A stretch of 64,000 bases of DNA from Cucumis sativus (lineage: Eukaryota > Streptophyta > Magnoliopsida > Cucurbitales > Cucurbitaceae). This document shows, one piece after another, positions 59,683 through 64,000 of the stretch. The notes under the pieces were generated by a model, which had not been told where the DNA came from, did not search any database, and worked only from the letters and a program-made list of their open reading frames with translations. Position 1 is the stretch's first letter. Each line of letters starts with the position of its first letter. The stretch is from positions 24,351,489-24,415,488 of the forward strand of contig NC_026655.2 in the NCBI RefSeq assembly GCF_000004075.3, read 5' to 3'. The translations under genes were made by a program, and so were the position numbers.

Positions 59683-62600
59683 TCAGGATATTACATTCGG
59701 TGAAAGGGATCTAGACTTGGACCGAGATCTGCTCCGACTTCGAGGTCTGCTTGCACGATGACGCTGCAATCAATGAGACAATGAGAAACATGAGAGAAGG
59801 AAAACCAGAGGAAGGGGAGGGGGGGATAATATATTCAATTTTCTACTCACAGATGAAACTGGTGATCGTGACCGTGATCTTGATCTCGATCGTGACCTTG
59901 ACCTAGACCTGAAAACAGGAAACAAGGGACTTAAAGTACCCATAAGCAAAGTCTGGGTCTGCAGCTGAAGTCAAAATGATAAAATCCACATTCAACAATA
60001 ACACCACATCGAAGACCAGTTTCTAATCTCAACTCAGTCTTCAGTCATATCAAACAGGTGAATAGAAGAATAGAGTTCAAGCGAATAAACAGTCAGTAGC
60101 AGACCAGGGTGAGAGCAAAGACGAAGAACATTCAAAGTAACGTAGAATTGATGTGTCTGAAAGTTTTAGATAAGTAATTATCAACTGGCCGAACAAGAGT
60201 ACTACTAAACAGGCTTTTCCACAAGCGTTAGCAACAATTGGGAAATCATGAAAAAGGGAAAAGAATATCAGCGTCGAGGTTGACAGGGTGCTCATCAACG
60301 AAACTGTATTACCTCAACAACCAAAGAGTTGAAAGAAGCACATTGAGCACCACATCCCTCAAGTCCCTAACATGAAGTCCCAACTATTCCGCAAAAGCCC
60401 ATATCTAGCAAAACATAAACAAACAATGATGACTTCCCAAACTGACAAACCTCTATTTTGTTAACTGGAGGCCCGAGCATATCCAAAGGAAAAAAAAAAT
60501 ACTTGTTTGTTTTTTATGCTTTCTTGTTTGTTTTTTATGCTTTCTTCCACCACTTCCGGAGTGAAGTTGAACAGTGTTTGTTTATTGGAGCGACATCATA
60601 AGAAAACAATTGCTAAGTGAATCATGACAATTATACAAGTGCATGGTTGAAGTCTCGCTAAGGGATTCTCAAGAAGGTTAATACGTTTGTCCTTTTAGAA
60701 TGCTTGAAAACCAAAACAAAATTCAACATTCTTTGCATAAAAGCCAATGTCTACCAGCAGATTCAACTAAACCATGTATGTCTAGAAAAGCTTTAGAGCT
60801 GAATCAGTTGCCTTTTAGTAGTTCTTATTTCTTTCCTGCTTTTACATAAAAAGAGAGAACAAAAAGCATACAGCAACTATTCTCATTTTATGTTCAAAGA
60901 AAGAAGAAAGAAAAACCAAGTACGCACACTTACATAGATACACTTCATAACACTTCTCATTTCCAAAATCTGAATGTCAGAACATTTCAAAAGATGAAAA
61001 GCCAAGAAATAGATATTGTGTGGTCTCAAGAAGAAACAGATAAGGTAGTCAAAAAGTCCCTTGTATCTTTTTTCTTAACATGGAGAAAAGATGTGAACGC
61101 ATAAAAGAAAAGGAACTCGGTGTGCACAATGTAATACATTAGTGAGCATTCAACACAATATTCATATTGAAGAGATACAAAAATCACGTTCTCCCCACAT
61201 CTTGATCAATGTGTGCAAACTTTGATAGGGACGGTTAAAAAATCGACGTCGTTTAAAATGAATAGCACCAAAACAACAGCAACGAAAATTCAGACACTGT
61301 TCTTGGAATGGAAAATTGAATGATGTGTGTGTGGGATGAAAGCAAACCTTGATAGGGATTGTTCAGAAACCGATCGTGATCGACGAGAGTGCTTGTGCCT
61401 TGGAGATAGACTGCAAAACAAATTGTCACATCATACTAGTCTTCATGATTCGACATATAAGTCTTTATTTTGCAAGAATACTAAAACATACCTAGTGCTC
61501 CTGCCGCTATAACTACGGCTACGGCTACGGCTTCGACTTCTGCTTCGGCTCTGACTCCGGCCTCTTCCCCTGTATGGACTACGACTAGGACTTCTAGAAT
61601 AATCACTTCGTCTAGAATCAAGAGATGGACTCCTGGAGTAGCTGTGTCTAGAGTCATATTCCTTCACCTGAGTGAATAGGTACACATTTTTATTTGAAAA
61701 AATAATGACAACAAAATAGAATTTAGTAGAATATATAAACAACTTCCAGTCCACATACTCCGGACAACGTACCCGTACATATGCTCGAGAAAAGGCATTC
61801 CGAAATTCAGAATCATCAAGTTTTCTAATCTGCAGCCAGATAAAAAATTATAAACATAATTAAAATAAATTATCGCAGGAACACAAAGTCCAAAACAGAG
61901 TCAGAGACTGTCAATATTAAACATGAACCAAATCTTCCAGAAAAACATCGAGAGTCGAGCCATCTAAAGTGCAACTTACAGCATATTTCATGTCATCATA
62001 GTTTGTATAATCAACTATTCCTGCCATCCCTGCACAGATTTACATAAAAATTATTCTTTAAAAAATGGTTTTCAGCACCACTAAGCATGATTTATAGAAT
62101 ACAAGAAATGAAGAAAATATACACAAAACTGAAACAAGCGTGAGACTGAAAACACTCAAATGTATACAATATCAACCACAAGGTAGAACTAAAAAATAAA
62201 TAAAGAAAAAACATGACAGGGCATAAACAACTTGGTGCAATGGCCAATTTGGACTTCACCATGGAGATTTGGGACTAGAGTTATGTATTCAGAGAGCTCT
62301 ATGAAAGGTCTTGTTGACCAAGACATGAAGAATCTATTTGTCTTACCCCAGGTACTTGTTCAAGTTGGGGATTTCAGACCTATCAACCTCATCTCTAACA
62401 TGTCTTAAAGAACCTTTTCAACCAGCCTACTGTGTTCATTAATTCACATTCTTTATGAAATAGAATGTGGCAAGAAGGTAATCTAAATAGTGGCAAGAAG
62501 GTAATCTAAAAACAAGGATATTTTTTTCATAGAAAAAAATAATACGGAGGTTAATACTGCAATACTAATATCAATCTGCAATGAAGCTGTCCAAAGTCCA

Positions 62601-63712
62601 AACATGCACATACATTTCAAATATATTGAAAAAAAAAAACATGTGTTTAAATGACACTTGCACAGAGACAGATGTAAGAGCAAATAGAAAGAGAAATAAG
62701 TTAATAAGGCATACCACCACGATCACGGAAAACCTCAGAGAAGCAGACATCACCAGCACGACGCATGTGATCCTGAATATTATCAAATTCACATAGCAAA
62801 CTCTCAATTAATAGAAAGGGTGGAGCCATACACTAATTCGTTCTCTCTAATCCGTTCTCTCTAATCGACAAAGATGCTATGATCGAGAAAAGAAATAGAC
62901 AACTTACTACAGTAGCATGCCATTTTCAGAAACAGAAATAGTGTGCTTACCTTCAGGTCTTGCCATGAAGCAGAAGAAGGTAATCCAGTAACCAAAACTG
63001 CACAACAAAATATCATCACAAAACTATAATCGGACTTTCACAAAATAAAAAAGTGATAAAATACACACCCCGATAGTCAGTTCGGCGAGGAACACCACCA
63101 CGACTACTTCCACTACGACTGTAACGATCCACAGAAGAAGAATGTCCCCTTCCACCATGTGCAAATTCCACCTACAAAGCAAGCATTTCAAAATTATATT
63201 CAGATATGTGGACAAGACATCACAGGCAAGTAATATCAGCAAGCCCGCGTAGCAACTAGTACCCGCAATCGACATCCATCAAACTTATACCCATCTCGGC
63301 CATAAATGGCATCTTCAGCATCACGAACATCTTCAAACTGAAAAGCAAAGAGTTTTTCCATAAGGACCACTAACAGCTCAGTGCAACTACTTAGCTTCTT
63401 TGAATACCCAAAACTCTAAAACACAATTTGAGGGTCGTAGAATTAGAAACAGGGTTCCAAATATTCCAAAATTTAAATCTCACCTCAACAAAAGCATAGC
63501 CCGGTGGTCGTGGTGGAATCTTCAAATCAATATCAACAATGGGTCCATACTGCAATTATACTAGAATTACTCATCTCAAGACAACAACAAGAAGTTTAAA
63601 ATTATCAAGAACTAAAATTTCAAACCTTGTAGAACAGATCTTCTACTTCTCTCAGACGAATGTCACCAGGAAGATTCCCAACATAGATGGTACGACTGTT
63701 TCTGCTGCTCAT
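59683..63712 (-). CDS. SR34: SR splicing factor, SF2/ASF type (SR34/SR30-like)
   Basis: Twelve minus-strand exons: 63626-63712, 63484-63549, 63263-63337, 63069-63171, 62951-62997, 62715-62772, 61980-62029, 61773-61829, 61492-61667, 61348-61410, 59851-59908, 59683-59763. They join to 306 residues. RRM1 carries RNP2 TIYVGNLP and RNP1-region [11 protein letters not shown]; a Gly/Ser linker follows; the second, pseudo-RRM has the hallmark SWQDLKD (121-127); the rest is an RS domain with long SR repeats for SRPK/CLK phosphorylation. It binds exonic enhancers and recruits U1 and U2AF. Intron 10 (59909-61347, 1.4 kb) is by far the longest, the same position where Arabidopsis SR30/SR34 genes are alternatively spliced. 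Assignment between SR34, SR34a and SR30 is not settled. Confidence 0.94.
60510..60547. repeat. 21-bp tandem duplication in SR-gene intron 10
   Basis: The unit 'cttgtttgttttttatgctt' plus one base occurs twice in a row. Simple local duplication. Confidence 0.8.
62461..62512. repeat. 22-bp tandem duplication in SR-gene intron 6
   Basis: 'gtggcaagaaggtaatctaa' occurs twice within 45 bases, in the intron at 62030-62714 of the SR gene. Confidence 0.8.
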
Positions 63713-64000
63713 ATTCTCCTTTGATGTGAACAACAAATACAAAATCTTGAAAAAGATAAGAACAAATGTTACAAAAATCGCATCACAAAGATAGAAAAAG
63801 AACAATATACAGATTTAAAAAGGGATGAAGAAGAATAACCTATTGAGCCATGATCATAGTCATCAATCATCACCATGGCTATCAAAATTAAGACAAAATT
63901 GTAATGAAAAAGAAAATCAACATACAAAGATGACGAGATCTTCTTCTTCTTTCTTCTTTTCTAATTTTCTTCTTTCTTCTATCAAGAATCAAAGAACAAA
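63713..64000 (-). promoter_or_regulatory. 5' UTR of the SR gene
   Basis: On the minus strand this precedes the SR start codon at 63712. A polypyrimidine-rich stretch before the start and an AG near the ATG suggest a leader intron, as in other plant SR genes. The GA/CT-rich end at 63935-63985 is probably the transcribed leader. The promoter itself lies beyond the window. Confidence 0.4.

Noticed and set aside
1-64000. tRNA, rRNA, CRISPR arrays, organellar inserts, intact LTR or DNA transposons
   Set aside because: None of the hallmark sequences was seen on reading both strands; weak old fragments may still be missed without a repeat library.

Overview
This is a piece of plant nuclear chromosome: AT-rich intergenic DNA, short GT-AG introns, and multi-exon genes for typical eudicot proteins (vacuolar-type SWEET, plant SR splicing factor, PMEI-PME). 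A dispersed AT-rich repeat (core 'aatatagcaaaa...tcaatgatagac') resembles repeats I associate with cucurbits, so Cucurbitaceae is my best guess for the family. That assignment is inference only. No bacterial, organellar, CRISPR, tRNA or rRNA sequence was recognised, and no intact transposon.

Thirteen protein-coding genes can be assembled exon by exon, each with a continuous frame across all junctions. In order: pollen-type pectin methylesterase with inhibitor pro-domain (+, 193-2166); small Arg/Ser-rich protein (+, 4069-6789); stand-alone PME/invertase inhibitor (-, 8971-9537); soluble epoxide hydrolase (+, 11039-13175); ribosomal protein eL18 (-, 14689-17936); MCTS1-type PUA translation factor (-, 19254-22810); cytosolic HSP90 copy 1 (-, 25548-28070); SWEET16/17-type sugar transporter (+, 29294-35554); HSP90 copy 2 (+, 36884-39421); 26S proteasome ATPase RPT5 (+, 41779-46023); TCTP (-, 47534-48863); RING-H2 E3 ligase-like protein (+, 53035-58296); SR34/SR30-type splicing factor (-, 59683-63712).

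The genes do not form an operon-like system, but protein homeostasis is well represented: eL18, MCTS1, two HSP90s, RPT5, TCTP and a RING protein. The clearest structural event is a head-to-head inverted duplication of HSP90, promoter and heat-shock element included, with the SWEET gene between the copies. The two proteins differ at three residues by my reading, while synonymous sites have diverged.

Other points: a ~233-bp tandem array inside eL18 intron 2 carrying a MITE-like insertion with an 8-bp target duplication; LINE 3' remnants in introns of MCTS1 and RPT5; a GC-AG intron in RPT5; a duplicated exon end in the RING gene; and an apparently orphan TATA plus telo-box promoter near 8.2 kb with no recognisable coding gene downstream. 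I found no convincing new multi-gene system; the orphan promoter and the intronic satellite are the least explained parts.
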